A stretch of 64,000 nucleotides of DNA, taken from contig JAPQWV010001350.1 in NCBI GenBank assembly GCA_027422505.1, positions 1 to 64,000 of the forward strand, written 5' to 3'. This document shows, piece by piece, positions 33,915 through 45,948 of this stretch. The notes under the pieces were generated by a model. It saw only the letters and a program-made list of their open reading frames with translations. It made no database searches and was not told where the DNA came from. Origin of the DNA: Craterostigma plantagineum (Eukaryota > Streptophyta > Magnoliopsida > Lamiales > Linderniaceae). The position numbers and the translations under genes were made by a program. Position 1 is the first letter of the stretch. Every line of letters begins with the position of its first letter.

Positions 33915-35819
33915 ATGGATTCGTACGAGTATTACGGTCCGATAGATCGCTCCCTGTTGATATTCCAGGATAGTCATCGTTGTAACGATGTACTATCCAA
34001 TTCTGATGGTGCCCTCGACATGCCTTTGACCGTTAGGGGTTTGGGAAAGTGTGGTGTGTGGTAAGCTTTCACGACCGGTGAGGTTGCAACGGTCGTATTT
34101 TGGAGAGGTTGGTTACCACGTCCTTTTACGGGGTGTACAGTTGTGGATCTCAGAAGTTAGATCCACACTTGATCATGACGCTCGTAGAGAGTGGAGGAAG
34201 GAGACGCACACGTTCCACTTGCATGTGGGTGAGGCCACCGTCACTCTTTGAGGACGTCGGTGTGCTGTGGGGACTCCCGTTGATGATCACTCGGTGAGTG
34301 GTGTTATCCAGCACAGGACACAGGATCAATGGCTCGATTACTTGGAGGAGCTTACTGGTTACCGACCTGCTGTGGGGGCATACACCGGGCGAAGGTGTCG
34401 CTGAGGAAATTTGCAGACTGGCTAGAAGCCAACGAGATGATGATCACAGCTCAGATTATGAGGTCGATCAGCGGACACGTGCATATGCGCTATTGCTTAT
34501 GGGATCGGTTTTGTTCCCCGACTCCAGCGGAAGCTCGACGTCCATGACTTTACTCCCGCTGCTCGACGACATAGACGCCGTGCACACTTACAGTTGGGGC
34601 AGGGCCGTGCTGGCCTTCTTGTACAGAGAGCTTTGTACTTTGTGACAGCGTCAGAACATGAACATCGGTGGAGCTTTGCGGTTGCTACAGGTTTGTGCAG
34701 TTGTGTAATTGAATTTTCTTGAGGTGTATACATATTAATTTAAATTTTGTGTAGGTATGGGCATGGATTCATATGTTACCTGTTCAGCCCGTTATTATCC
34801 GTCCTCGAGTGCGGATGATGCCCACCGATGAAGATGGAATAAATTGCCCATGCCGACACATGCTGCGAGGTAGTAAGACGATGTTTATTAATTATTGCGT
34901 ACTGCTACAATATTTTTATTAAAATATTTAATATATTTAATATATTTTTCTTATAAAATTTAATATATTTTACTTTTTTCTTAAAATATTTAATATTTTT
35001 TCCTAAATATTTTAATATCTTTGTTAAAATATTTATATTTGGAATATTTGTTTTTATTTTAATATATTTTTAATAATATATTTATATTTTTTTCATTTCA
35101 GGTGGAATGCGCTTTTCGATCAACGACATCGACGCACTCAAACTTGCGTGCGATTCGTGAGTCGATCGATAGCATGTCGATGGAGCAGTTCGTCTGGGCA
35201 CCCTACGACGATCAGGCACCAGAGATTATGGCGTTGAGAGCCGACTCTCGACCAGCATGCGTTCAATCGTCGTGTCCACTCATCTTCTATAGCATCGTTG
35301 AGTGACACTATCCCGATCGCGTGCTACGACAGTTCGGGATGGTTCAGTCCGTCCCGCAACGTCCGAGACAGCTCGACGTTGATCTTCACGACAGTACACG
35401 TAACGTTGCGGGAAGGGATTGGAGGCTTCCACGAGCAGTACGAAGCCTTGTGGGTGTCTCGCTACGAGAGGATAGTCGGTGCAATGGAGATAGTTGGTGG
35501 TGCGCAGTTACACTCCAGATTACTATCCATGGTACTGAAGGGTCACCCGTCGTTACATCTCTTCATGTGGTCGCACGTCACAGTACGGTGACGGTAGTTA
35601 CTTTTACACCGACGGGTTTTGGTAGGCTACTGCGATGCTGATGATGATGATGACGACGACGCGACGCCTCCATATCAGCCATTTGTGCAGGACTCACCGC
35701 CGCGACCCCAGCAGCGACGTCGTCGCCCTGAGCAGCCCGAAGCTCTTGTTGACCGTAGCCATCTGCACAGGAATAGACGACCACGTAGATGTGGCACAGG
35801 AGGCCATTATATACCTTAG
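33915..35819 (+). pseudogene. Plant mobile domain (MAIN/MAIL-type) protein gene in MULE-1
   Basis: The start MDSYEYYGPIDRSLLIFQDS is followed by SRPVRLQRSYFGEVGYHVLL, ETHTFHLHVGE, FEDVGVLWGLPL, FADWLEANE, LLPLLDDIDAVHTYSWGRAVLAFLYREL, the exon junction LQVWAWIHMLPVQP, MEQFVWAPYDD and CPLIFYSIVE, then HYPDRVLRQFGMVQ. The tail is acidic then basic, with a run of Asp, ending RRCGTGGHYIP. Likely introns are 34692-34754 and 34871-35100. Host members of this family (MAIN, MAIL1) act in the nucleus in genome stability and transposon silencing, while TE-borne members are of unknown use. At least five frame shifts of one base separate the blocks, so it is listed as a pseudogene, though some may be sequencing errors. 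Confidence 0.85.
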
Positions 35820-36068
35820 TTTTTATTTTCTGTATTTTTTATCTAATTAGGAATTCGGTTGTTAGCCATTTATGCTTCTTGCAACTTTTTTAGTCGTACA
35901 TCGATGATATTCGGTTTTTAGTCGTACAGATACAACAACATACTACATCAACCAACAGATACAACGAACGGCAACAACCACCAACAGATACAACGACATA
36001 CTACATCAACCAACAGCGAACCCGACCATCAACGTCCACGACCTCTCTGATGACGTCTCCGACTTGAG
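35820..36068. other. Spacer between the convergent PMD and transposase genes of MULE-1
   Basis: Less than 300 bases, with a short direct repeat based on CAACAGATACAACGA (near 35953 and 35983). It must hold both 3' ends. Confidence 0.5.
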
Positions 36069-38452
36069 CTACATTGATCCATTCGTTGCGAATACGAGTT
36101 GTCTTTGGCCTACCCGGTCCTCTTCTTTCACGTCGGTCTTCATTATGGAAAGTGAAAAATCAGCAGGCTCCCGATATCGCTCGTCCCACAGCGGATGAAA
36201 CGTTCCCTGATATGACTGAAAATACTTTACTGTAGAATGGAGCAATGTACTGCGTGCTACTAACATTCCACTGGCGGCACGCTGCCTGCGCATGAGAACA
36301 TGGAATGAAATGTTGGTCCCATTTTCCACAAGTGCATGTTCTTCTTTGAATATTGACCATGTGTTTTCTTTGAGTCACCGTTGAAGAAGTGTACACCTTC
36401 TGCTGTTTGCGCTCGAGGGTCAAATGCAGTTACGAAATGGCCGAACGAGGCATTTGACTAGTCACTATACACTCCACGCGAGACCATTCGGTTTCAGAAC
36501 TCTCCATTGCCACAGCCGCCTGTTGATACCTATCACGAAAGTATGCGGCACATCGATGGGAGCTGAAGTCCCACTATCGCTTTTGGAGGCAGTAAGCGAG
36601 CCCCTTTGAACACACCATTAAGTGCTTCAGAGATGTACGTCGCCATTGAACCACACCAAAGCCCACCATCGTAAGCAAATGTCCACTTTTCCACCGTATG
36701 CGCCATACCTGCTCTGTGGCACAATTTCTTTAGGTCACTGTCTTTGAACTCTTTGTTAAAATTGATACGACGTGACGTAAACAGTAACGATGCACTCCGT
36801 TTGGAGACCTATAAGCGTCGAGCTGTTCTACTGCGACAGTAAACCTGCATTACAGTTCGTGAGTACATGAATAAATGCACATGCAATGAAAAAAATTATA
36901 TAACTTCATCTATTTTTAATTGCAAATACCTGGTTGGCGATCTGAAATTAGGCATACCGCTTGTCCCTCCAATACATGAACATTAAGCAAGTTCAAGATC
37001 CATCTCCAAGAATGTAAGCTTTCGATATTAATGATGGCAAACGCAAGTGGAAAAACTTTCTGATTTGCATCGAGTGCACATGCAATCAACATTTTATGCT
37101 TGTACTTCGAATACAAGTGCGTACCGTCGACGCATACCACTCTACGACAATGCTTGAAGCCGTCAATGCAAGGTTTAAACGCCCAAAACACATACCCGAA
37201 TTATTTTACTCCAGATATATCTTCAAGATGCCACCACTTACCACGTTCCGGGTTGTAACGTCGCAACGCTTTCAGGAATATAGGAAGCTGTTAGATTGAC
37301 GTTTCCCAAGTACCATAAAAATTTTCTTTTGCTCTCTTGAGTCCATGCCATGCTTGAATGTACGGGATGTCATACCCAAAAGTGTCCTTTACGAGCTGCT
37401 GCACATTTTGGGCAAATACTGAGGGTCATTCTTCACCGTTTGGATTAATATTCTCGCAATTTAATTACGCGAAACATTGCGAAGCGTGCTGGTCAACTCG
37501 TGCGTGAAGCATGTGTGAGGTCCTCCGTATCTCGTCACCTTCCAAAATTTTCGGTTGAAGACTGCCCGCAGTTTCCATTACAGTCGTCGTTGTGGTTGCA
37601 TCTCACGCTCCATGTCGTTCTATTACTTTCGGTCACGTGGTACTCACGTCTAACAACCCTCAGATGGTAATCGTTAACAGCACATTTCAACTGTTCTTTG
37701 CTATTAAACGTCATACCTACGAAAAATGCGGGGTCATCCGTATCGTAAAATTCACCACCACCTTCGTCAACTTCCGGGGGAGCCATTTGATAACTGGTAT
37801 TAAACGGCACCAAATGGTATAATGCTCGGTTCTCTTCTGGTTCACTTGGCATTGATCATCGTTATTATCATCATCGCCATCTGCGGGATCTGGCAAATCA
37901 TCTAGTGCCCACCCTCGTCGTCAGCTTCAGAGTCACTAACGTCACTATCTTGTACGGCATCGTGGACGATCTCAGGCTGCGCCGCCGTCGAACTAATAGG
38001 AATGCAACGGCTACTCGAAGGTATATCTTCGTGAGAGGTAAACGAAATATTCGTCAGGAAACGAATCCATCGGCGCGGGATTCGTGTACTTGTCGGGAGG
38101 ATCTACGCTGCGATCGAACTGAACGATCTCAGTTGCCTCGACAAAGACCTCAATGTAATCGAGCTCGTTGTCGGGATCCAAGAAGTATGCGAGATAGGCA
38201 TCACTAGACATTAGTAGGAGATTATGATACAGTCGTGAGTGTTGATAGTATTCGTTCTTCACATGAACAATTAAAAAGAAAGCACTGCTGTCGACGGAAG
38301 TGATGTCGTACAGCATACTAAGAAATTGCTCGAATTGGTTTCGCGACGAATTCGTCGATAATCGATGAGTTGAAGACTATACTGTATGGTGTTGATTGGT
38401 GTATGATTTCACCGCCATAATAAACAACTATTTGAATTTTTCCTGACATCAT
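36069..38452 (-). pseudogene. MuDR-type transposase of MULE-1
   Basis: Minus strand. The start is MMSGKIQIVVYYGGEII at 38452. Blocks in order: FLSMLYDITSVDSS, the acidic region with FYDTDDPAFFVGMTFNSKEQLK and YHLRVVRREYHV (MuDR DNA-binding domain), then MFWAFKPCIDGFKHCRR, VDGTHLYSKYKHKMLIACALD (first catalytic Asp), SWRWILNLL, VCLISDR (second catalytic Asp), and a SWIM zinc finger with CTCGKW and PCSHAQAACRQ. The C-terminus ends in YREPADFSLS followed by a basic tail. Length is near the family norm of roughly 750 residues once frames are joined, but several one-base shifts interrupt it. It is the only nearly full transposase in the window and could have mobilised MULE-2-like copies only if the terminal repeats matched, which they do not. 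Confidence 0.88.
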
Positions 38453-38875
38453 ATTGGATATATATGAAATTTACGAATTAATAATCGAAAATCGAGCGGC
38501 TTAAATAGGGAATTTGGCCGCGCGCATTAAACGCGTCATCGCGCTTAATGGACGCGACGTCGCGTCCATTGGACGCGACGACAACCCACTACAATAGTGG
38601 GCCGTCCATCAGTGAATTTTAGTGGGTTAGTGGTGCGTCAACGCGTCGCATCTATTAGACGCGACGTCGCGCCCATTGCACGCGACGCGGGCCCCACGCG
38701 GGCCGCTGGCTGGCCCAGCTGGTTTCTCGCGTTGCCACGTCATCGTCGCGTCCATGGATGCGGCGACGCGTCTAATGAATGCGTTCGCTCGATTCGTTTT
38801 TTAATTAATTTCGACCCAAAATAACCCTATTTTATCGAAATTGGATTTAAATAACCCTATTTTAATTAAAAAGCC

Positions 38876-40270
38876 GTGATTTATTTAAAAAAACATAACA
38901 TTATAACATTAATTGTTTTTGTTTCTTGGGACGTGAGGTGACGGGTGAGCAAATGAATATATTAAAGGCCATAAATGTCTTTTACAATATAGGACACGTG
39001 GCGCAAGCACAGTAAACTACATTTAATTGTATATATAAGATACCAATAAATAACGTTATTCGAATTTTATACAGCGAAATTGGACGTTATCCAACTGTTT
39101 CTGAAATTATACCAGAAACTGTAGAAATTATACCAATTGTTGCCGTAAGTATACTAACAAAATTGTACACTATATCATTTGGTATAATAATGATAACAGT
39201 TGGTATAATTAGAATAACAGTTTGTATAATAATCAAAACAGTTGGTATGATGTCCAATTAAATAGCGTTATTATATTTATAGCGAAAATTGGATGTTATA
39301 CCAACTGATTTTAATATTATACCAGAAATTGAGAAATTATACCATTTGTTTCGTTATTATACCAATAAATAATGTTATTCGAATTTATACAACGAAATTG
39401 GACGTTATACCAACTGATTTTGAAATTATACCAGAAACTGAAGAAATTATACCAACTGTTGTCGTAATTAACAAAATTGTACACTATATCATTTGGTATA
39501 ATAGTGATAACAGTTGGTATAATTGAATAACAGTTGGTATAATAATCAAAACAGTTGGTATGATGTCCAATTTAATTTCGGAAAAGGTATTTTCGTCCGT
39601 TTCACTGTTTGGGGTATTAAACGCACAACTTTTGCAGATGGATACTGAAAAGGAAGATTTTTTTGCTAAAGATACTGATAAAGAAGTTCAAAATACGAGA
39701 GTGTGTATTCACCCAATAGTGAATTATCCAATCATTCCTCACGGACGCTGAAAAGCATTGTACCTTCGAGTCAAAAAATAATATGGCGGTGAAGGGAAGT
39801 ACAACATGAGACAGCAGCTGGATCCTATCCATATTGGGCTTGCCCTTTATCTTCCTTCTATTCAGCATGTAAAATAGGGAACTCGTAAATTGGATGATCC
39901 ATTCGTCAAGAACTTGACTCGAAACATAGGCGAAATTCGCAATACGTTTCTTTGTCTGTAAGTACAGATTGAATCTTTTCTCTCTCTTTTTTTTTTGTTT
40001 CATCCCTCGTATGATGTCGTCTACTTGAACCCAATTTCTGTGCTGCCGCGCTATTGGCGTTTTTTTCGATCTATTTGATTGTTTCTTTTCTGATATCGTT
40101 AGCTTATCTGATGTTATCTGTTCGCTGATTTTTCGATGATTTAGTCAAAAGGTTAGGGTTTTTGAAATAGGTGCGTGTTGCTTTCTTGCTTGTGAGCGTG
40201 TTTGTGTTTTTGGAGTCTGGCACCTCTGTTTAAGCAGAACCTTATTTGCAAAATTTGATTGTAGGGTCTC
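38876..40270. other. Right arm of the TTATACCA element and CUE gene upstream region
   Basis: Positions 38885-39714 are the right half of the TTATACCA element. Positions 39724-40270 are unique-looking and contain the probable promoter and 5' untranslated region of the CUE gene, with a T-rich stretch at 39978-39999 and a probable leader intron. No other gene is visible. Confidence 0.5.
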
Positions 40271-43200
40271 ATGATGGGGTTCAACAAAGTGTACAATTCG
40301 TTGCAAGAACTATTTCCTAAGGTAAATGCTGGGACTTTCCTGTAAATTGTTGTGAATTATATAATTCGGTTATAATAAGTTTGAGCTGCCCTATTAGGTT
40401 CTTTGTCGTCCATCTCGTGAACAATTTTACACATATGATTAGTGATGCTTTCAGCTTGCACCCAAAATTCTCGTGGGAATCATGATTGAAACGTAACTAA
40501 CTAGTCATATTCGTGAGATAGAAGAGATCGTTATATTTTTCAAATGCCCTAATGTCTGTCACACAGATTGATGGACGAGTCCTTAGAGCTGTTGCTATTG
40601 AGCATAGCAAGGACCCCCATGAAGCTGTTTCGGTAGTCCTGGAGGAGATAATCCCTTTCTTCGCTGAAAGATCCAAGCCAAGTACTCCAGTAGCCAGGAG
40701 CGATTCAATTAGTGAAACATCTGAAGGTGACGCTTTTCTTGAGTATGAAATGCCTCCAAACATTGTTTGTATTAAAAGCGTGGTGCACAAAAAAGCGACA
40801 AGGGATAGCCTTGCCCCAAAACAAGGCGCAATTTGAGGCGTGGGCCGCAAAAAATCGACAAGCACCCTACATTTTTCATTAAAGTCTTATTTTAGTAGCA
40901 AAAATAAGTCAAATTTATGCATATAACGAGGTTTGGTGGTCGTTTGCATTATAGCTATAAACGTTGCCAGTATGTTCATTTGTTAGTTCAATCTTTTTCT
41001 ATCCTGTTGTCTCCCCTTACTGATATCCGTTGCCCTTGCCAGTTGTATCAGCTCGCGCACATGCTGTTGATGGCCTATCCACACAAACGCAAAGCTCTGA
41101 GCTGCGGAAGGGTGAAATTGATATAAATCAAAATCAGCTGGATCTCAGTGTTGCTGATGATAGGCACAACGAAGTGTTTTATGAGTCCTATAACGCTGAA
41201 CGTGAAGAAGCGGCCAATTTCATTGAATCGTTAATTTCAGAGAAAATTACCGAATCCAGCAGCAAAGAAATTGGTCATGAACCAGTTCATGATAAACACG
41301 CTCTATCGACGGATAAAAATGAGGTCAACACTCGCTATGTTACTGTGTCCGGGGAACCTGAAACAGAACAAGCACATCTATCAGATGAAGGCATAAATAG
41401 CAGTGCCAAGCTTTCATCTGATGCTAATCCTTTTGAAACGCTCGAAATACTTCAAAGTTATGGAGAAGTCTTCTAATGTTGATGATTCTACTAATAGGGA
41501 CATTCGATCGACAAGTTGTGTTTTAGCACTAGTCATGCAGAAAGTAGCATCCAATTGGTAGAGGACCCTGTCATCGAAGATACTAATGCAGATAACTCAG
41601 GAATGCTTCCAGTTTTCACTGAGAATATAGAAAGTCTGAACACCAAATTTTGCATTGAAGGTTCTATTTCGGGTTCCAACGCGTCGCAGTCCAGCAGCCA
41701 AATGCATATTGTTGAGATGATTGAGGATATGATTGCAGATGCTAGAAATAATAAGGTATCTATTATAATTTTTATCTCTAAAGTTGATCTAAAAATTATA
41801 TGGTAAATTGTGCCAAAAATGTTTTTCCCTTTTTGCACGACGATTGGATTTTCCTCTTATCGAACATTCGGTTTGATTTTCTCGAATTTTGTACACTGAA
41901 GTTACGGTAACAAACCTATTTATTATGTATTTTTCTTATCTTATTCATGGAAATGCTTAAATGGTGCAGAAAACTATGTTCTCTGCCATGGAGTCTGTCA
42001 TCAGTTTTGATGAAGGAATTAGAGCTAAAAGAGAAAGCAGTTGAACAGGCTAAAGAGGAAGCTGCTTCTGGAGGTGCGGATATACTGGTCAAGATTGAAG
42101 AACTTAAAAAAATGATCCAGCATGCGAAGGAAGCTAATGACACGGTCATAATCCTTTTGCTGATATAATCCTATTCAAATGTTTCATTGAGCCCCCTTTT
42201 TCTGACAAAACATATTTTACTTTGCTTGCTTTTTGTCCCCCTCTCAGCATGCTGGAGAAGTGTACGGTGAGAAGGCCATTCAATCTACTGAGTTGAAAGA
42301 GCTCCAGTCTCGTGTTTTTTCGCTTGCGGACCAAAGGGACAAATCTCTTGCTGTTCTCGATGAGGTTCCTCAACCATCAAATTTCTGTATTAACTCACTG
42401 AGTTCTTTTTATATGTTTCATCTTTCTCGTATTTTTGTTGAACAGTAGCTTATATGGCACTCACTAACATAGAAATGAAAAATTTTTCAGTTATCATGCA
42501 TTATTATGTGAAATGTTTTTACATAGAAGGTAATTATTTCCGGTTACCTAGATGCTAATTTAGTAATTGGGAAGTGTCACAATATTCTTAAGAGTTAAGA
42601 ACTAAGATAGATCTGTCTAATGTTTGCTTATATTCATTGTGCTGCAGCACTTTGTTGTAGTTGTAACATTATGTGTTTAGTGATGTTACCATGGCTTCCT
42701 TCCTTGTCAGGGAAATACTACATGCCAGTTTATCTATATGCTCTATCTCCTAGAAGATCTGCATCTCTCAGATATTCATTGATTCTTAATATTTTTTTGT
42801 TAATCCTGATTAAAGTTCTTAAAACACATTGTGTGTGTGGATCCTTCATTGATTAGCATTTGTGCATGTACCGTCATATCAAGATTCACATGTTTCGGTG
42901 TTCAACTACTAAATTTCCTATGCCATTTCTTACAGATGCGTCAAGCTTTAGAGGTTCGAATATCTGCTGCCGAAGACCAGATAAGGGCTGCAGAACTGGA
43001 GAAGCTTGAAAAGGAGAAGGATCTTCGACAATTACTTGCTGAACAGGAATTAATTCTTGAAAATGTGGTCCAGGAGTCCGATATCCTGAAAAGACAAGCT
43101 GAAGAAAACGCCAAGGTACAGTATGCTTTACCTCAACATATTCACTATTTATCCACATACTGAGTCAGTTGATTAATTACATGATACTCTTGTCACAATC

Positions 43201-44009
43201 ACAACAATGTCTTGTTTCCTCTTTTCTTGTTTCATTTGCCATAGGAATGGATATCGATTATTTAAATTACGAGATTTGGTGGATCTAAAAGTATATCATT
43301 TCATTACTTGTAATAGATATTTTGAAGATGTTATCATTGTAGGTGATTTGTTTTGACAGAAAACTACCTTTACATATTAGCTATTGAATAAATTTTATTA
43401 GATCAGCTTTTGAATGTAAGGTAGAGCAGTCATACATAATTTGGTTTCGGGATATGGGCAAGAGTCTGGAACTTCCATTAATATTTAATTTAATTTACTA
43501 ATCATTTTGTTACGGATGTGCTTCAGCTGGAAAAATTCCTTCTGGAACGCGGGTCCATTATCGACACATTGCAGTAAGTCACACAAAATTTCATCGTCAA
43601 TTCCCCTTGCAATCTGCTGCACTATCAATAATATGGTTGCCTTAAAATGTTATTCATAGTGCGTGAATTGAGATTTGGTTCAATTTTTTTCGCCAGAGGA
43701 GAGATTGCTGTCATATGTCAGGACGTGAATCTTCTGAAGGAGAAGTTCGACGAGCGCATTCCCTTCAGCAAATCCCTTGCCTCGAGCCAAACTAGCTGCA
43801 TCTTAGCTTCCTCTAATTCGTCTTCGAGGAACCTCATTTCTGATCAAGTGGACCCCACAATGGCTGACATACCAATCGATTCATTCGACTCTCGAGAGAC
43901 AACAGATGAGGTGCTTGTTAGAGGGGAAGCAGTTGGAGATGGCCGAAAGGTGATTCTTGATGAAGATTGGGAAATCTTCGATGCATTTTACCCGAAAGTA
44001 AGTAAATGA
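40271..44009 (+). CDS. CUE-domain, coiled-coil protein (At1g80040-like)
   Basis: Exons: 40271-40321, 40567-40726, 41043-41755, 41970-42144, 42248-42364, 42936-43115, 43527-43573 and 43697-44009, with GT-AG borders and matching phases where checked. The N-terminus MGFNKVYNSLQELFPKIDGRVLRAVAIEHSKD gives a CUE ubiquitin-binding fold (residues about 5-50). A low-complexity acidic middle follows, then KELELKEKAVEQAKEEA and a long coiled coil through exons 4-7 (ELEKLEKEKDLRQLLAEQELI). The end reads ICQDVNLLKEKFDERIPFSKSL ... DEDWEIFDAFYP. CUE domains bind ubiquitin; the partner is unknown. Breaks: two one-base shifts between 41460 and 41530, and one extra T in the T run at 42004-42007. ATG at 40271 or 40274; the second gives the family's MGFNK. 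Confidence 0.85.
40773..41042. other. Second intron of the CUE gene with a GCG-rich repeat fragment
   Basis: The intron contains AAAGCGTGGTGCACAAAAAAG and, further on, AGGCGTGGGCCGCAAAAAA, a diverged repeat typical of old transposon remains. No boundaries can be set. Confidence 0.35.
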
Positions 44010-44651
44010 GGTACTTGTTCTAAAATTAATAAAAACAACACCTTGTCTTTTAGAGTATATTGATCGTTTGATTTCGTGGATATTTTGAGTGGAGTAAGTC
44101 TTGGTGCTTTTTTCCTTTTACGGTCTCGTTTTTGATGTCTATGTCAATTTTCTTATTGGAGTTCTGACTGAACTTAAGAATTGATGACGCCCTTTGCTGG
44201 ATTTAATGCATATATGCTATGCTAATCAAGGGTAATACCAGGAAAGCCTTTTGCTTTCTTTGATTTCTTACACATCATAAGTAATTTGCAATCCCTGAAT
44301 CCCTATACATATCGTCAGTGTTTTCAAATTCTGATGTAACCATTAAACGAAGTAAAAGAAGAAAAGATGAACTCGGAGTTTGGGTAGAGGTCTTGTAGTA
44401 GTCTACTGCTGCTTTCTTTCTATGCTGAGATTACTGACGCTTAGTCGTTCCAACAAAGGAGAAGAACAGTACATCTCCAAACGATGTAAAGACGGGCTTT
44501 TTGCTCTCTAATTTGCTTCGAACATCTTTGGATCGACAGTTTTTCAAGCTTCGTACTGCAAAACCCAACTTGTAGGAGTAGCCATTTGTGAGAACGTGAG
44601 AAAAAAGAACCATCTTTCTTCTCCTTCTTGGTATAAGTTTCTCAGTGTGAA

Positions 44652-44715
<64 letters not shown>

Positions 44716-45460
44716 CGTATGTTGTTATATGCAATTGTAAGAAGGGAGGATTGCTAGAGATATGTGGATAAATGGGAACCAACTTGTGGTATATAAAAAT
44801 GCATGGCGCTTAAAATTTGTAGGGTCTCTCCTAAGGCTTTGGGGTTCACACTCACTTCGAAAGAAGACATCAATGACAAAACATCACTTGTACGTTTGTC
44901 TCCTTGCCTTCATATTCAGGACATAAGTGTTCCCATCTTACTTCAATATTCTAGATAAGGTGATAAGGTGGTTGTTTTGTTAAATTTATCGTCTGAAATA
45001 TGATAACAATCGAATAGAAATCATCTTACAATAATTGAAGCACTAGTGGAGCACAATCGTAACTAGATTGCCTTGTCAACATACGGCACATGTATATGTT
45101 CCATCTCCGAAAGGAATTAGAGATGGTGTAAACAAAATAGTGGAGAAGACTTCAGTTTTCTCCATTAATTTTCTTCTTTTGTAAATCAAAATCGAGAATC
45201 TAAAATGGGTCACAGCTTATGATAATACGGAAGGGAGACATCAATGTCGAGCTTCGACAAGCATCGCCTTCACGTGCACCAAAGTCAATATAAAACCACT
45301 CATCACCATTAACTGAAAAAAATATAATATATGTTATATATAAATATTTTTGCTAATATTGGCCCGTGCCCACGTGGTGCCTGTGGTACTCAGTACGATT
45401 GAAGTGAGCATGTAGGCTTTCATAATCTTATCTTATTTGTTTGTATTCGGGCAAATATGA
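44010..45460. other. CUE gene 3' region and intergenic stretch with CT/AT microsatellite
   Basis: This contains the probable 3' untranslated region. A (CT)n tract runs from about 44655 to 44693 and passes directly into (AT)n up to 44715. The rest is unique-looking AT-rich sequence with no gene I can support. Confidence 0.55.
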
Positions 45461-45748
45461 CCGACGTCGAAAAGGATTATACTTATCTCTCGTTATATGT
45501 GTAGCTTATGTGTCTTTCTTTTCCTTGCTTCAGTTTATGTCTCTGTGTGTAGTAAGTAGTCTATTACAATGATGTAATGTAACGTATTTCACTTCAAAGA
45601 ACTTTGCCCGACGTCGAAAAGGATTATACTCTCTCGTTATATGTGTAGCTTATGTGTCTTTCTTTTCCTTGCTTCACTTTATGTCTCTGTGTGTAGTAAG
45701 TAGTCTATTACAATGATGTAATGTAACGTATTTCACTTCAAAGAACTT
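45461..45748. repeat. Tandem duplication, unit about 147 bp
   Basis: Two copies start with CCGACGTCGAAAAGGATTAT at 45461 and 45608. They agree almost completely through to CACTTCAAAGAACT, differing by a four-base gap and a few substitutions. It is a recent local duplication. Confidence 0.88.
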
Positions 45749-45948
45749 GGGCTTCAATGATTAGTTGAACATTTGTATCTACGGCCATTATTATGATGAT
45801 GTAATCGAGAAGCCATTTTGAATTTGATCTCAACCTGCAATAGAACTATTATTAATACACGAAAATTGGATTTGTATGGGATATCACTACCCCCTCTATG
45901 TCTATGCCCTCGGATTAGACTAAGCAATAGCAAAGAATAGGAATATTT

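Larger units (their letters stand above)
33177..38875. mobile_element. MULE-1: near-complete Mutator-like element with transposase and PMD gene
   Basis: The terminal repeats (about 33177-33330 and 38725-38875) both contain two copies of AAAATAGGGTTATTT, then TCGAAATTA, GCGAA(AC)GCATTCATTAGACGCG and GACGATGACGTGGCAACG. The flanks GTGTATTTA (33168-33176) and GTGATTTAT (38876-38884) fit a 9-bp duplication if one T is missing on the right. Inside, the PMD gene (plus strand) and the transposase gene (minus strand) face each other and end about 250 bases apart, each starting close to one terminal repeat. Both genes are frame-broken but cover their full length, so the loss of activity is recent or partly apparent. 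Confidence 0.9.
31788..39714. mobile_element. TTATACCA-rich non-autonomous element, opened by MULE-1
   Basis: Both arms carry arrays of short phrases such as ATTATACCAACTG, ATTATACCAGAAATTGTAG and GTTGGTATAAT (left arm 31970-32370, right arm 39040-39570), plus the shared phrase TTGGTATGATGTCCAATT. The end regions outside the arrays contain matching pieces (CTTTTCAGTA, TTAATACCC). Eight of nine bases of the flanking duplication agree. Without MULE-1 the element is about 2.2 kb with no recognised transposase. The superfamily is uncertain; the 9-bp target suggests Mutator. Confidence 0.65.

Noticed and set aside
33915..35819. Annotation as serine/threonine phosphatase 7 long form
   Set aside because: Databases often use that name for PMD proteins, but no phosphatase motif is present; only the mobile domain is seen.
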